From Chromobacterium sinusclupearum (GTDB lineage Bacteria > Pseudomonadota > Gammaproteobacteria > Burkholderiales > Chromobacteriaceae), in the NCBI RefSeq assembly GCF_002902845.1, contig NZ_PPTF01000023.1:1-43707 (forward strand): 43,707 nucleotides of DNA. Direction: 5' to 3'. A model generated the notes under the pieces. That model had not been told where the DNA came from. It searched no databases and saw only the letters and a list, made by a program, of their open reading frames with translations. Shown piece after piece: positions 16,278 to 25,164 of this stretch. The translations under genes were made by a program, and so were the position numbers. Position 1 is the stretch's first letter. Every line of letters begins with the position of its first letter.

Positions 16278-17129
16278 CTAGTCGCGGCAAGAGAAATCCA
16301 CACGGCAAGCCAGCTTATGCGCCGCGCCCGGCGCGAGCGTGCGGGCGTCGTCGCCGGCGTTGGCGGTTTCGATGCAGACGAAGCGCCGCCAGTCGGCATC
16401 CGGCAGGTCCGCCAGCCGTTGCGCCTTGGCCGGCGCCGGGTTCCACACCACGACGCTGTGCGAGCCGGCGCTGGTGATGCGGACGGCGCGCCGCCAGCCG
16501 GCATCCTGCAGCGTGATGGCGCCGCCGCGGTAGGCTACCAGGTCCACCTCGCCGTCAAAACGGAACGGCAGGGCCGGCAGATTCAGCCGGCGATCGCTCA
16601 GCTTGTCGTGCGCCGGCGCGCTTTCCAGGCCCAGCAGGCTGACCTGGTCGATATCGGATACCGCGAAATAGCTGTGCAGCGCGGCGCTGACGGTTTGCGG
16701 CAATGCGCTGTGGTTGCTGGTGGCAAGCTCGATGGCCACGCCGTCCGGGCCGATGCGGAAGGCCAGCTTGGCCGACAGCTCGCCGTGGCGCGGTCCGTTG
16801 AGTTTCACGTGGAACACTTCGCCGTCGCGGGACGCCTCGGCCAGCTTCCACAGTTGCTGGCGGGCCACGCCGTGCGCCGTTTGCGCGGCGTCGGACGGAT
16901 GGGCGCCGAACCAGGGCCAGCACACCGGCACGCCGCCGCGTATCGCCTTGCCCGGTTGATACGCCGACTGCGGCGACAGGTAGAACAACGGCGGTTCCTC
17001 GCCGCGGCGGTAGTCCAGCAACTGGCCCCCCAGCAGCGCGATGCGGGCGGAAAAGCCGTCGCCGGCCAGCAGAATCTGCTCCACGCCTGGCGCCAGTTCG
17101 GCCAGGCTCATTCCTTGCGGGTAGGACAT
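16278..17129 (-). CDS. D-hexose-6-phosphate mutarotase (YeaD family)
   Basis: A 283-aa aldose-1-epimerase-like protein of the YeaD/apospory-associated family, which interconverts anomers of glucose-6-phosphate and related sugars. Diagnostic parts are ALLGGQLLDYRRGEEPPLFY, KAIRGGVPVCWPWFGAHP with HGVAR following (catalytic His region), ALHSYFAVSDI, and near the end VVVWNPAPAKAQRLAD with FVCIETANAG (catalytic Glu). The ATG 17129 has GGAG five bases upstream; longer in-frame extension is not family-like. A parS-like site lies inside the coding sequence at 16801-16816. Confidence 0.88.
   Translation of the reverse strand: MSYPQGMSLAELAPGVEQILLAGDGFSARIALLGGQLLDYRRGEEPPLFYLSPQSAYQPGKAIRGGVPVCWPWFGAHPSDAAQTAHGVARQQLWKLAEASRDGEVFHVKLNGPRHGELSAKLAFRIGPDGVAIELATSNHSALPQTVSAALHSYFAVSDIDQVSLLGLESAPAHDKLSDRRLNLPALPFRFDGEVDLVAYRGGAITLQDAGWRRAVRITSAGSHSVVVWNPAPAKAQRLADLPDADWRRFVCIETANAGDDARTLAPGAAHKLACRVDFSCRD
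16801..16816. promoter_or_regulatory. parS: parS-like ParB binding site 2 (variant)
   Basis: AGTTTCACGTGGAACA differs from the parS consensus TGTTTCACGTGAAACA at positions 1 and 12. It shares the variant core GTTTCACGTGGAAC with the site at 30559-30574. It is intragenic, in the mutarotase gene. Confidence 0.5.
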
Positions 17130-17197
17130 GTGCGCTCCATCGAAATCCGGAAAAAGACCGATGATAGCGCGTGGCGGTAGGGTCATGCTGCGGTGGA

Positions 17198-17659
17198 TCA
17201 GGGTTTGGTCGGCGTTTCGTGATCGATCAGACCTAGCCGCAGCCACAGCGCGCGCAGGGTCCACAGCGGGCCGATCAGCAGAAATTGCAAATCCTGGGTG
17301 AACGAGGGTTTCCTGCCTTCGCGCGCATGGCCGACGAACTGGCCCACCCAGGCCAGCGAGAACACGAGCAGCGAGAGATAACCCAGCGGCCAGCCGGCGC
17401 TTTGCGCCGCGGTCAGCAACAGCAGCGCCACGCTGCACAACAGCGCCATCACCAGCGCGGCCTGGCGCGACAGCTGCCAGTACCAGGCCACGCCCGCTAG
17501 CACGGCCAGCCAGGCCCAGGGCAGCGGGCCGGGCAGGGCCATCAGCATGCCCAGCAGCGACAGCACGATCAGCGGCACGCACAGCTTGTGCATGGCGATG
17601 TTGAACGGATGGCGATGGCTTTCGTCGTACGCCTCCAGCCACTGCGGCAGGGTCATCAT
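17198..17659 (-). CDS. Mpo1-like (DUF962) membrane protein
   Basis: A 153-aa integral membrane protein of the DUF962/Mpo1 family. Yeast Mpo1 is an Fe-dependent dioxygenase of 2-hydroxy fatty acids; bacterial members are uncharacterised. The metal-binding histidine pattern is present: SHRHPFNIAMHKLCVPL near the N-terminus (H-x3-N-x3-H type) and FVGHAREGRKPSF late in the protein. Four hydrophobic segments lie between and after them. GGAGG six bases before ATG 17659 fixes the start; a second ATG follows at once. It is divergent from hutC, sharing an 87-bp control region with a perfect palindrome. Confidence 0.8.
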   Translation of the reverse strand: MMTLPQWLEAYDESHRHPFNIAMHKLCVPLIVLSLLGMLMALPGPLPWAWLAVLAGVAWYWQLSRQAALVMALLCSVALLLLTAAQSAGWPLGYLSLLVFSLAWVGQFVGHAREGRKPSFTQDLQFLLIGPLWTLRALWLRLGLIDHETPTKP

Positions 17660-17679
17660 GGCTTGCCTCCGGTTTTCTG

Positions 17680-17696
17680 CGCTGGATCATCCAGCG
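17680..17696. promoter_or_regulatory. Perfect palindrome between DUF962 gene and hutC
   Basis: CGCTGGAT-C-ATCCAGCG, 8 bp each side of one base, lies just upstream of the probable hutC -10 box (TACAAT, 17713-17718; GTG at 17747). It could be an operator for either divergent gene, or a hairpin. It does not resemble the HutC-like sites near hutI. Confidence 0.45.
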
Positions 17697-17746
17697 ATGC
17701 GGCCGCTCGCGCTACAATCGGCCATTCCCTCGAACATGGAGCCACG

Positions 17747-18463
17747 GTGTCAGACGCCCCGCAACCCCGTTACCAACGGATCAAGGACTACATCCTGTCC
17801 GGCATTCGCGACCGCCACTTCCTGCCCGGTTGCAAGATTCCGCCGGAGCTGGAGCTGGCGCGCCAGTTTGGCGTGTCGCGGATGACGGTCAACAAGGCGG
17901 TGCGCGACCTGGCCGAAGCCGGCATCCTGCTGCGTTTCGCCGGCGACGGCACTTACGTGGCGGAACGCAAGGCGGAGTCGCCGCTGTTGGACATCAACAA
18001 CATCGCCGCCGAGATCGAGGCGCGCGGCCATCGCCATACCGCTCAAGTGATGGTGCTGGAGGCGGTGCCGGCCAGCGAGGAAGTGGCGTTGCGGCTGAGC
18101 GTGCGCGCCGGCGGCTTGGTGTATCACTCGCTGATCGTCCATTGCGAGGACGAGGTGCCGATCCAGCTGGAAGACCGCTACGTCAACCCGGCTTTCGCGC
18201 CCGACTACCTGCGCCAGGATTTCCGCGAGCGCACGCCCAACGACTACCTGATGCAAAGCTGCCCGCTCACTGATATCGAGCATAGCGTGGAAGCCGTGTT
18301 GCCGGGGCCGGCGGAGCAGGCGCTGTTGGGCATTGCCGCCGCCGAGCCCTGCCTGTTGGTGCTGCGCCGCACCTGGTCGCACAAGAAGCTGGTCAGCTTC
18401 GCCCGGCTGACGCACCCCGGGCTGCGTTACAAGCTGCGTTCGCAAACGCGAGTGAAAAAGTAA
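17747..18463 (+). CDS. hutC: Histidine utilisation repressor HutC
   Basis: A 238-aa GntR/HutC-family transcription repressor; family members are released from DNA by urocanate. The N-terminal winged helix-turn-helix (about 8-75) reads YQRIKDYILSGI, then PPELELARQFGVSRMTVNKA and the wing RFAGDGTYVAERK. The C-terminal UTRA ligand domain (about 90-235) includes YHSLIVHCEDEVPIQLEDRYV and LLVLRRTWSHKKLVSFARL. The GTG at 17747 has GGAG five bases upstream; it encodes the second-residue start VSDAPQPRY. It lies directly before the hut genes on the same strand, but its own terminator and the hutI operator separate it, so hutI has an independent promoter. Confidence 0.92.
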   Translation: MSDAPQPRYQRIKDYILSGIRDRHFLPGCKIPPELELARQFGVSRMTVNKAVRDLAEAGILLRFAGDGTYVAERKAESPLLDINNIAAEIEARGHRHTAQVMVLEAVPASEEVALRLSVRAGGLVYHSLIVHCEDEVPIQLEDRYVNPAFAPDYLRQDFRERTPNDYLMQSCPLTDIEHSVEAVLPGPAEQALLGIAAAEPCLLVLRRTWSHKKLVSFARLTHPGLRYKLRSQTRVKK

Positions 18464-18467
18464 ATCG

Positions 18468-18477
18468 GTATATACAA
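18468..18477. promoter_or_regulatory. HutC-like half site after hutC
   Basis: GTATATACAA just past the hutC stop shares the symmetric core GTATATAC with the perfect palindrome in front of hutI at 18593-18608. Its left flank is not matched, so it would be a weaker site. Confidence 0.4.
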
Positions 18478-18492
18478 TTAATGCATTTGGGA

Positions 18493-18519
18493 AAAGGCTG
18501 CCAGCGGGCAGCCTTTTTT
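18493..18519 (+). terminator. Intrinsic terminator of hutC
   Basis: A 10-bp stem, AAAGGCTGCC with GGCAGCCTTT around AGCG (18493-18516), ends in a run of T. Confidence 0.85.
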
Positions 18520-18539
18520 ATTGCCTTGCAACATCAAGT

Positions 18540-18608
18540 ATTTGTAGCGGATTTTACAAATCAGCGGCTTGACAGTGCTAAACCATGCGCGTATTTGTAT
18601 ATACAAAT
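18540..18608 (+). promoter_or_regulatory. hutI promoter and two HutC-type operators
   Basis: The perfect 16-bp palindrome ATTTGTAT-ATACAAAT (18593-18608) ends 17 bp before the hutI ATG. Fifty base pairs upstream, centre to centre, the same half-sites occur spread apart: ATTTGTA (18540-18546) and TACAAAT (18555-18561). A -35 box TTGACA sits at 18569-18574. The -10 position 17 bp later (18592-18597) falls in the downstream palindrome, so a bound repressor would block polymerase. That HutC binds here is an inference from position and family practice. Confidence 0.75.
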
Positions 18609-18625
18609 CACTGCGCGAGAAACCG

Positions 18626-19867
18626 ATGCCACCGATTCATCCGCACCGCCCCAGCCTGTGGCTGAACGCCCGGCTGGCCACCATGGACCCGGCCCGCGCC
18701 GCGCCGTACGGCAGCCTGGAAGGCCACGCGCTGTTGTTGCGCGACGGCCACATCGCGGCGGTGTTGCCGCAGGCGGAGGTCGATCCGGCCGCGTTTGACG
18801 GCGAGGTGTTCGATCTGCAGGGCCGCTGGGTCACGCCCGGCCTGATCGACTGCCACACCCACCTGGTGTATGGCGGCAGCCGCGCGGCGGAGTGGGAAAA
18901 GCGGCTGGCCGGCGTGCCTTACCAGCAGATCGCCGCCGAGGGCGGCGGCATCGTCTCCACCGTGCGCGCCACCCGCTGGCTGGACGAGGAGGAGCTGGCG
19001 TTGAAAAGCCTGCCTCGGCTGAAGGCGTTGATGGCCGAGGGCGTCACCACGGTGGAGATCAAATCCGGCTACGGCCTGACCCAAGCGGACGAACTCAAGC
19101 AATTGGCCGCCGCGCGGCGGTTGCAGGATTCGCTGCCAGTGGAAGTGGCGGCCACGCTGCTGGCCGCGCACGCGGTGCCGCCGGAATATGCCGGCGACGC
19201 CGATGGCTATATCGATCTGGTCATCGAATCCATCCTGCCGGTGGCGGCCAGGGCCGGCCTGGCCGAAGCGGTGGATGTGTTCTGCGAATCCGTCGGTTTC
19301 ACCCCGGCGCAAACCCGCCGCGTGTTCGAAGCCGCGCGCGGCCATGGCCTGCAAGTGAAGGGCCATGTCGAGCAGTTGTCCAACCTGCACGGGGCGGCGC
19401 TGGTGGCGGAGTTCGGCGGCCTGTCGGCCGACCATATCGAATACCTGGACGAAGAGGGCATCGCCGCGCTGCAGCGCGCCGGCACGGTGGCGGTGTTGCT
19501 GCCCGGCGCTTTCTATTTCCTGCGCGAGACGCAAAAGCCGCCGGTGGACCAGCTGCGCGCCGCCGGCGTGCCGATGGCGGTGTCCACCGACCTGAACCCC
19601 GGCACCAGCCCGTTTGCTTCGATCCGGCTGGCGATGAACCAAGCCTGCGTGCTGTTTGGCCTGACGCCGGAAGAAGCGCTGGCCGGCGTGACTCGCCACG
19701 CGGCGCAGGCTCTGGGCCGCGGCGCCACGCATGGCCGCCTGGCGGCCGGCTATGTGGCGGACCTCTTGGTATGGGACATCGAACATCCGGCCGAGATCGC
19801 CTATAGCGTGGGGGTGCCGGTGTTGAAACAGCGCGTGTTCCGCGGGACGGTTCAACACATCGATTAA
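18626..19867 (+). CDS. hutI: Imidazolonepropionase HutI
   Basis: A 413-aa metal-dependent amidohydrolase performing the third step of histidine degradation, opening 4-imidazolone-5-propanoate to N-formimidoyl-L-glutamate. Metal ligands and substrate motifs are visible: [16 protein letters not shown] (about 80-95), [39 protein letters not shown] and [10 protein letters not shown]. The length fits the family. The ATG at 18626 begins the family-like [14 protein letters not shown]; a start at 18569 would precede the operator and is rejected. The ribosome-binding site is weak (GCGAGAAACC). It is first of the hutIGU run; hutG follows after 69 bp. Confidence 0.93.
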   Translation: MPPIHPHRPSLWLNARLATMDPARAAPYGSLEGHALLLRDGHIAAVLPQAEVDPAAFDGEVFDLQGRWVTPGLIDCHTHLVYGGSRAAEWEKRLAGVPYQQIAAEGGGIVSTVRATRWLDEEELALKSLPRLKALMAEGVTTVEIKSGYGLTQADELKQLAAARRLQDSLPVEVAATLLAAHAVPPEYAGDADGYIDLVIESILPVAARAGLAEAVDVFCESVGFTPAQTRRVFEAARGHGLQVKGHVEQLSNLHGAALVAEFGGLSADHIEYLDEEGIAALQRAGTVAVLLPGAFYFLRETQKPPVDQLRAAGVPMAVSTDLNPGTSPFASIRLAMNQACVLFGLTPEEALAGVTRHAAQALGRGATHGRLAAGYVADLLVWDIEHPAEIAYSVGVPVLKQRVFRGTVQHID

Positions 19868-19936
19868 CCGCATGACCGCCACGCAAACGCCGCGGCTGCG
19901 CGCGGCTGCGGTGTGGCGCAAGACAAGGATTCAGCG

Positions 19937-20869
19937 ATGAGCATCAATATGAGCGTGTGGACCGGCCGCATCGACGCCGGCGAAGGCGAGGCGGCGCGGC
20001 GCTGGCACCAGGTGGTGCAGGCCTTGCCGGAAGGCGGCGCGCCGGGCATCGCCATCATCGGCTTCGCCTGCGACGAAGGCGTGCGGCGCAATCAGGGCCG
20101 CGTCGGCGCGGCCGGCGGCCCGAATGCCTTGCGCAAGGCCTTGGCCAATCTGGCCTACCACCCCACGCAGCCGCTGTACGACGCAGGCGACGTGGTGTGC
20201 GACGCCGGCAATCTGGACGCCGCCCAGCGCAAGCTGGCCTTGAAGGTGCAGCAAGTTTCCGCCGCCGGCCATCTGCCGCTGGTGCTCGGGGGCGGCCATG
20301 AAACCGCCTACGGCCACTGGCTGGGCCTGGCCGATGCCCATCCCGGCAAGCGCATCGGCATCGTCAATTTCGACGCCCACTTCGACCTGCGCCATGCCGA
20401 CGAGGCCACCAGCGGCACGCCGTTTGCGCAGATCGCCGCCGATTGCGCGCAGCATGGCCAGCATTTCCGCTACTTGTGCCTGGGCGTGGCCGAAACCGCC
20501 AACACCCAGGCGTTGTTCGACACCGCGCGGCAGCTGGGCGCCGAGTGGCGGCTGGATACCGACATGAACGGCTGGCAGCTGGCCGACATCCGCGGCCAAC
20601 TGGCCGACTTTCTCGACAGCGTGGACGTGGTCTACCTGACCATCGATCTGGACGTGCTGCCGGCGGCGCAGATGCCGGCGGTGTCGGCCCCTGCCGGCTA
20701 CGGCGTGGACATCGCGGTGGTGGAGTCGCTGGCTGCGCGCATCGCCAAGAGCGGCAAGCTGGTCGGCGCCGACCTGGTGGAATTCAACCCGGAATACGAC
20801 ATCGACAGCCACGGCGCCAAGGCGGCGGCGCGGCTGGCCTGGTCGTTGGCGCGCAATCTGCGGCGTTAA
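19937..20869 (+). CDS. hutG: Formimidoylglutamase HutG
   Basis: A 310-aa arginase-superfamily enzyme that hydrolyses N-formimidoyl-glutamate to glutamate and formamide, the last step of the four-enzyme pathway. Binuclear manganese ligands are in place: LGGGHETAYG (about 121), NFDAHFDLRH (about 148-156) and TIDLDVLPA (about 240). Early residues IGFACDEGVRRNQGRVGAAGG match the family. AAGGA lies seven bases before ATG 19937. With HutG present, no formiminoglutamate deiminase (HutF) is needed, and none is seen. A repeat-rich 150-bp gap follows before hutU. Confidence 0.92.
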   Translation: MSINMSVWTGRIDAGEGEAARRWHQVVQALPEGGAPGIAIIGFACDEGVRRNQGRVGAAGGPNALRKALANLAYHPTQPLYDAGDVVCDAGNLDAAQRKLALKVQQVSAAGHLPLVLGGGHETAYGHWLGLADAHPGKRIGIVNFDAHFDLRHADEATSGTPFAQIAADCAQHGQHFRYLCLGVAETANTQALFDTARQLGAEWRLDTDMNGWQLADIRGQLADFLDSVDVVYLTIDLDVLPAAQMPAVSAPAGYGVDIAVVESLAARIAKSGKLVGADLVEFNPEYDIDSHGAKAAARLAWSLARNLRR

Positions 20870-20882
20870 AAGCTGAATTTCA

Positions 20883-20984
20883 GCCACGAAACCCACGAAA
20901 AGCACGCAAAAGCGTGGGCTATGGATGAGCGAGAGGAAGCGTTGAGTCTGGTTTCTTTTCGTGTCCTTTCGTGGTTTTCGTGGC
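20883..20984. repeat. CACGAAA-type imperfect inverted repeat between hutG and hutU
   Basis: The left arm (20883-20907) contains GCCACGAAACCCACGAAAAG. The right arm (20952-20984) is its approximate reverse complement, with TTTCGTGGTTTTCGTGGC. Within each arm the unit CACGAAA is itself repeated two or three times. It has the look of an intergenic repetitive palindrome and may form a large stem in the hut transcript; no gene lies here. Confidence 0.65.
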
Positions 20985-21020
20985 CAATCAGGCATGTAAG
21001 TTTTACAGAGGAGAGCCCCC

Positions 21021-22691
21021 ATGACCGACCCGCGTTTTGACGCATCCCGCCATATCCGCGCGCCGCGCGGCAGCGAGAAGACCTGCAAGAGCTGGCTGAC
21101 CGAAGCCGCCTACCGCATGATCCAGAACAATCTGGACGCCGAAGTGGCCGAGCACCCGCAGTCTCTGGTGGTGTACGGCGGCATCGGCCGCGCCGCCCGC
21201 AACTGGGAATGCTACGACAAGATTCTGGATACCCTGCAGCGGCTGGAGGACGACGAAACGCTGCTGGTGCAGTCCGGCAAGCCGGTGGGCGTGTTCAAGA
21301 CCCACGAAAACGCGCCGCGCGTGCTGATCGCCAACTCCAATCTGGTGCCGCACTGGGCCAATTGGGAGCACTTCAACGAGCTCGATAAAAAGGGCCTGAT
21401 GATGTACGGCCAGATGACGGCCGGCTCGTGGATTTATATCGGCTCGCAGGGCATTGTGCAGGGCACGTATGAAACGTTTTACGCGGTGGCCAACCAGCAC
21501 TTCGGCGGCAAGCCGCAGGGGCGCTGGATTCTGACCGGCGGCCTGGGCGGCATGGGCGGCGCGCAGCCCTTGGCCGCCACCATGGCGGGATTTTCCATGA
21601 TCGCCGTCGAATGCGACGAAACCCGCATCGATTTCCGGCTGAAAACCCGCTATGTGGACCGCAAGGCCAAGACGCTGGACGAAGCGCTGGCGATTCTGGA
21701 AGACGCCAAGCAATCGGGCAAGGCGGTGTCGGTGGGCCTCTTGGGCAACGCCGCCGACGTGTTCGCCGAGCTGGTGGCGCGCGGCATCACGCCGGACGTG
21801 GTTACCGACCAGACCTCGGCCCACGACCCGGTGCACGGCTATCTGCCGCAGGGCTGGACCGTGGCCGAATGGCGCGACAAGCAGAAGACCGCCGCCGCCG
21901 AAATCACCGCCGCCGCCAAGAAGTCCATGGCTGTGCAAGTGCGCGCCATGCTGGCACTGCAAAGCCGCGGCGCGGCCACGCTGGATTACGGCAACAACAT
22001 CCGCCAGATGGCGCTGGAAGAGGGCGTGCAAAACGCCTTCGACTTCCCCGGCTTCGTCCCGGCCTATATCCGCCCGCTGTTCTGCGAGGGCATCGGCCCC
22101 TTCCGCTGGGTGGCGCTGTCCGGCGATCCGGAAGACATCTACAAGACCGACCAGAAGGTGAAGGAACTGATCCCGGACGATCCGCACCTGCACAACTGGC
22201 TGGACATGGCCAAGGAACGCATCGCCTTCCAGGGCTTGCCGGCGCGCATCTGCTGGGTGGGCCTGAAAGACCGCGTCCGCCTGGGCCTGGCCTTCAATGA
22301 GATGGTGAAGAACGGCGAGCTGAAGGCGCCGATCGTCATCGGCCGCGACCACCTTGACTCCGGCTCCGTCGCCAGCCCCAATCGCGAAACCGAATCCATG
22401 AAGGACGGTTCCGACGCAGTGTCCGATTGGCCGCTGCTCAACGCCTTGCTGAATACCGCCGGCGGCGCCACCTGGGTATCGCTGCACCACGGCGGCGGCG
22501 TGGGCATGGGCTTCTCGCAGCATGCCGGCGTGGTCATCGTCTGCGATGGCACCGATGCCGCGTCCGAGCGCCTGGGCCGCGTGCTGCGCAACGACCCGGC
22601 CACCGGCGTGATGCGCCATGCCGACGCCGGCTACGACATCGCGGTGAACTGCGCCAAGGAACAGGGCCTGGACCTGCCGATGCTGAAGTAA
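21021..22691 (+). CDS. hutU: Urocanate hydratase HutU
   Basis: A 556-aa cytoplasmic lyase converting urocanate to 4-imidazolone-5-propanoate with tightly bound NAD as electrophile. The NAD-binding glycine motif [15 protein letters not shown] is at about 173-187. The active-site cysteine region is [20 protein letters not shown] near 410. The C-terminal block [20 protein letters not shown] is intact. Length is exactly the usual 550-560. The ATG at 21021 has AGAGGAGAG upstream. It is followed by a GC-rich palindrome and then a lipocalin-like gene before hutH, rather than by hutH directly. Confidence 0.95.
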   Translation: MTDPRFDASRHIRAPRGSEKTCKSWLTEAAYRMIQNNLDAEVAEHPQSLVVYGGIGRAARNWECYDKILDTLQRLEDDETLLVQSGKPVGVFKTHENAPRVLIANSNLVPHWANWEHFNELDKKGLMMYGQMTAGSWIYIGSQGIVQGTYETFYAVANQHFGGKPQGRWILTGGLGGMGGAQPLAATMAGFSMIAVECDETRIDFRLKTRYVDRKAKTLDEALAILEDAKQSGKAVSVGLLGNAADVFAELVARGITPDVVTDQTSAHDPVHGYLPQGWTVAEWRDKQKTAAAEITAAAKKSMAVQVRAMLALQSRGAATLDYGNNIRQMALEEGVQNAFDFPGFVPAYIRPLFCEGIGPFRWVALSGDPEDIYKTDQKVKELIPDDPHLHNWLDMAKERIAFQGLPARICWVGLKDRVRLGLAFNEMVKNGELKAPIVIGRDHLDSGSVASPNRETESMKDGSDAVSDWPLLNALLNTAGGATWVSLHHGGGVGMGFSQHAGVVIVCDGTDAASERLGRVLRNDPATGVMRHADAGYDIAVNCAKEQGLDLPMLK

Positions 22692-22695
22692 GCGC

Positions 22696-22733
22696 GTAGG
22701 GCGGAAGCCCCATCGGCGGGGCGTTCCGCCTAC
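22696..22733. repeat. Intergenic palindrome after hutU (copy 1)
   Basis: GTAGGGCGGAAGCCCC and GGGGCGTTCCGCCTAC face each other around ATCGGC. The structure recurs after hutH at 24736-24773. It can form a stable stem but has no T run, so attenuation or mRNA 3'-end protection is more likely than true termination. Confidence 0.75.
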
Positions 22734-22739
22734 CTCGTT

Positions 22740-23141
22740 ATGGGAGAGCAGGAAGTGCATGCAAGCGATTTGATCGGCGAATGGAGGCTGGACGATTTCA
22801 TCGTCCACCGCGAAAACGGCGAGGCCTTCCATTGGCCTGGCGAGCAGAGCGGCACGCTGATCTATACCGCCAGCGGCTACGTCAGCGTGGCGCAGAACCG
22901 ACAGCCGCTGGCCAATCCGAGCCCGGAAGACGCGCAGCGGGTGTCCAACTTCTACACCGGCCGCTGGCGGCTGGGCAAGGAGCCGGGCGTGGTCTACCAC
23001 ACCGCCTTGCAATCCAGCGCGCCGGCAGTCATTGGCCAGACCATGCGGCGCGAGGTGGAACGGCTTCCCGATGGGCGGCTCAAGCTGTCCGGCCAGGGAT
23101 TGAAAGAGCGCGTGACGCTGATCTGGTCCCGCATTGGCTGA
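22740..23141 (+). CDS. Lipocalin-like domain protein within the hut locus
   Basis: A 133-aa soluble protein resembling the bacterial lipocalin-like family (Lipocalin_5 type). The opening DLIGEWRLDDFIVHRENGE with LIYTASGYVSV and later RWRLGKEPGVVYHTALQSS and GQTMRREVERLPDGRLKLSG suggest a small beta-barrel. It may bind a small ligand; no enzyme motif is seen. It is placed between hutU and hutH on the same strand, so it is probably cotranscribed. The ATG at 22740 lacks a clear ribosome-binding site; an in-frame GTG at 22755, preceded by AGGAA with poor spacing, is an alternative. Confidence 0.7.
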   Translation: MGEQEVHASDLIGEWRLDDFIVHRENGEAFHWPGEQSGTLIYTASGYVSVAQNRQPLANPSPEDAQRVSNFYTGRWRLGKEPGVVYHTALQSSAPAVIGQTMRREVERLPDGRLKLSGQGLKERVTLIWSRIG

Positions 23142-23201
23142 ATCCGGCCCGGATCAGCCATCGATGAGCAAAACATAAGAGAAGCAAGAGAGACAGAAGC
23201 C

Positions 23202-24734
23202 ATGAGCATCCTCAACATCGTACCGGGCCAGCTGACGCTGGCCGACCTGCGCCGTGTTTCACGTGAAACCGGCCTGCAATTGCAGATCGATCCGTCCGCG
23301 CATGCGGAGATCGACGCCTCCGCCGCCACCGTGGCGCGCGTGCTGGCAGAGGGCCGCACCGTCTACGGCATCAACACCGGTTTTGGCCTGTTGGCCAATA
23401 CCAAGATCGCCACCGAGGAGCTGGAGCTGCTGCAGCGTTCCATCGTGCTGTCCCACGCCGCCGGCATTGGCCAGCCGATGGAAGACAGCACCGTGCGGCT
23501 GGTGATGGCGCTGAAGATCAACTCGCTGGCGCGCGGCTTCTCCGGCATCCGCCGCCAGGTCATCGACGCCCTGATCGCGCTGTTCAACCGCCAGATCTAC
23601 CCGGTGATTCCGCAGAAGGGTTCGGTCGGTGCGTCCGGCGACCTGGCGCCGCTGTCGCATATGAGCGCGGTGCTGATCGGCGAGGGCGAGGCCTTTGTCG
23701 ATGGCAAGCGCGTGTCCGGCGCCGAGGCGATGCGCGCCGCAGGCCTGGAACCGATCACCCTGGCGCCGAAGGAAGGCCTGGCCCTGCTGAACGGCACCCA
23801 GGCATCCACCGCCTTCGCGCTGGAAGGGCTGTTCGCCGCCGAAGACCTGTACGTGTCCGCCACCGTGGCCGGCAGCCTGTCGGTGGAAGCCGCGCTGGGC
23901 AGCCGCACCCCGTTTGACGCGCGCATCCACGCAGTGCGCGGCCATCAAGGCCAGATCGATGCCGCCAGCCTGTATCGGCAGCTGCTGGACCATAGCGACA
24001 TCGAGCGCTCGCATGAAAACTGCGGCAAGGTGCAAGACCCGTACTCGCTGCGCTGCCAGCCGCAGGTCATGGGCGCCTGCCTGACGCAGATCCGTCACGC
24101 CGCGGAAGTGCTGCGCGTCGAGGCCAATGCCGTTTCCGACAACCCGTTGGTGTTCGCCGGCGACAACGACATCCTGTCCGGCGGCAACTTCCACGCCGAG
24201 CCAGTAGCCTTCGCCGCGGACAACCTGGCGCTGGCCATCGCCGAAATCGGCTCCTTGTCAGAGCGCCGCATGGCGCTGCTGATCGACAGCAATCTGTCCA
24301 AGCTGCCGCCGTTCCTGGTCAACAACGGCGGCGTCAACTCCGGCTTCATGATTGCCCAGGTGACGTCCGCCGCGCTGGCCAGCGAGAACAAGTCGCTGGC
24401 CCACCCAGCATCGGTGGACAGTCTGCCCACCAGCGCCAACCAGGAAGACCACGTCTCCATGGCCACCTTCGCCGGCCGCCGCCTGAAGGAGATGGCCGGC
24501 AACACCGCCGGCATCCTGGGCGTCGAGCTGCTGGCGGCATGCCAGGGCATAGACTTCCGCGCACCTAACCAGTCCAGCGAGAAGCTGGAAGCGGCCAAGG
24601 GCATGCTGCGCGAGCAGGTGCCGTTCTACGACAAGGATCGCTACTTTGCGCCGGACATCGAAAAAGCCGCCGCCTTGGTGGCCAGCGGCCGCTTCAATGG
24701 TTTGATCGGCGGCGGGGTGCTGCCGTCGCTGTAA
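23202..24734 (+). CDS. hutH: Histidine ammonia-lyase HutH
   Basis: A 510-aa enzyme that deaminates L-histidine to trans-urocanate, the entry step of the pathway. The Ala-Ser-Gly tripeptide that cyclises to the MIO prosthetic group is in [14 protein letters not shown] (about 140-153). The catalytic tyrosine is in [12 protein letters not shown] near 55. Further family motifs are [23 protein letters not shown] and [21 protein letters not shown] sequence near 405-420. Length is typical. A perfect parS palindrome core is embedded at 23256-23269. Spacing to the lipocalin-like gene is 60 bp. Confidence 0.95.
   Translation: MSILNIVPGQLTLADLRRVSRETGLQLQIDPSAHAEIDASAATVARVLAEGRTVYGINTGFGLLANTKIATEELELLQRSIVLSHAAGIGQPMEDSTVRLVMALKINSLARGFSGIRRQVIDALIALFNRQIYPVIPQKGSVGASGDLAPLSHMSAVLIGEGEAFVDGKRVSGAEAMRAAGLEPITLAPKEGLALLNGTQASTAFALEGLFAAEDLYVSATVAGSLSVEAALGSRTPFDARIHAVRGHQGQIDAASLYRQLLDHSDIERSHENCGKVQDPYSLRCQPQVMGACLTQIRHAAEVLRVEANAVSDNPLVFAGDNDILSGGNFHAEPVAFAADNLALAIAEIGSLSERRMALLIDSNLSKLPPFLVNNGGVNSGFMIAQVTSAALASENKSLAHPASVDSLPTSANQEDHVSMATFAGRRLKEMAGNTAGILGVELLAACQGIDFRAPNQSSEKLEAAKGMLREQVPFYDKDRYFAPDIEKAAALVASGRFNGLIGGGVLPSL
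23255..23270. promoter_or_regulatory. parS: parS-like ParB binding site 3
   Basis: TGTTTCACGTGAAACC matches the parS consensus at 15 of 16 positions with a perfect 14-bp palindromic core. It lies inside the 5' part of hutH, about 19 kb from the equally good site at 4300-4315. Confidence 0.8.
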
Positions 24735-24735
24735 A

Positions 24736-24773
24736 GTAGGGCGGAAGCCCCGGCGTTGCCGGGGCGTTCCGCC
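24736..24773. repeat. Intergenic palindrome after hutH (copy 2)
   Basis: GTAGGGCGGAAGCCCC is followed by GGCGTTGCC and then GGGGCGTTCCGCC. It is the same palindrome family as 22696-22733 with a different loop. It begins two bases past the hutH stop. Confidence 0.75.
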
Positions 24774-24852
24774 GCATGAGCGTCATCCGTTTATGGTGAT
24801 GGAAAGCAAGGGCTGGCCGAGAGGCTTGCCCTTGTTTCATTTTGCAGCGGGC

Positions 24853-25140
24853 TTACAACAGCTCGAATGAAAGCAACACCGCGCACACCGACATGCCGCA
24901 CAAGCCAAAGACAAAAGCGATGTCCGCATGCCGTTCCAAACGGCCCCAGCTGGGGCGGCGTATCGATAAGTAAGACAGTACGGCGCTGATCAGGAAAATC
25001 ACGCTGTCGTCGGCCAGCAGCTCGTCGATCATGGTGCCGATATGGCCAACCTTCATCAGCTTGATGATGGGGATGACGGTCATGCATACGCCCAGCATGG
25101 TGGCGGAAGTCGGCAGGATGTGGTGGGCAAGGTTTCGCAT
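24853..25140 (-). CDS. Small conserved-looking inner-membrane protein
   Basis: A 95-aa protein with three hydrophobic segments: about 8-28 (ILPTSATMLGVCMTVIPIIK), 43-58 (DSVIFLISAVLSYLS) and 72-93 (DIAFVFGLCGMSVCAVLLS). A basic loop RRPSWGRLERHA separates the last two. The ATG at 25140 has AGAAGAG about ten bases upstream. A longer frame to 25425 exists only because it reads through the 270-bp repeat and is not credible. It resembles uncharacterised small membrane proteins of other proteobacteria as far as I recall; no function can be given. Confidence 0.65.
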   Translation of the reverse strand: MRNLAHHILPTSATMLGVCMTVIPIIKLMKVGHIGTMIDELLADDSVIFLISAVLSYLSIRRPSWGRLERHADIAFVFGLCGMSVCAVLLSFELL

Positions 25141-25164
25141 GCTGCAAATCTCTTCTGGAGACAC

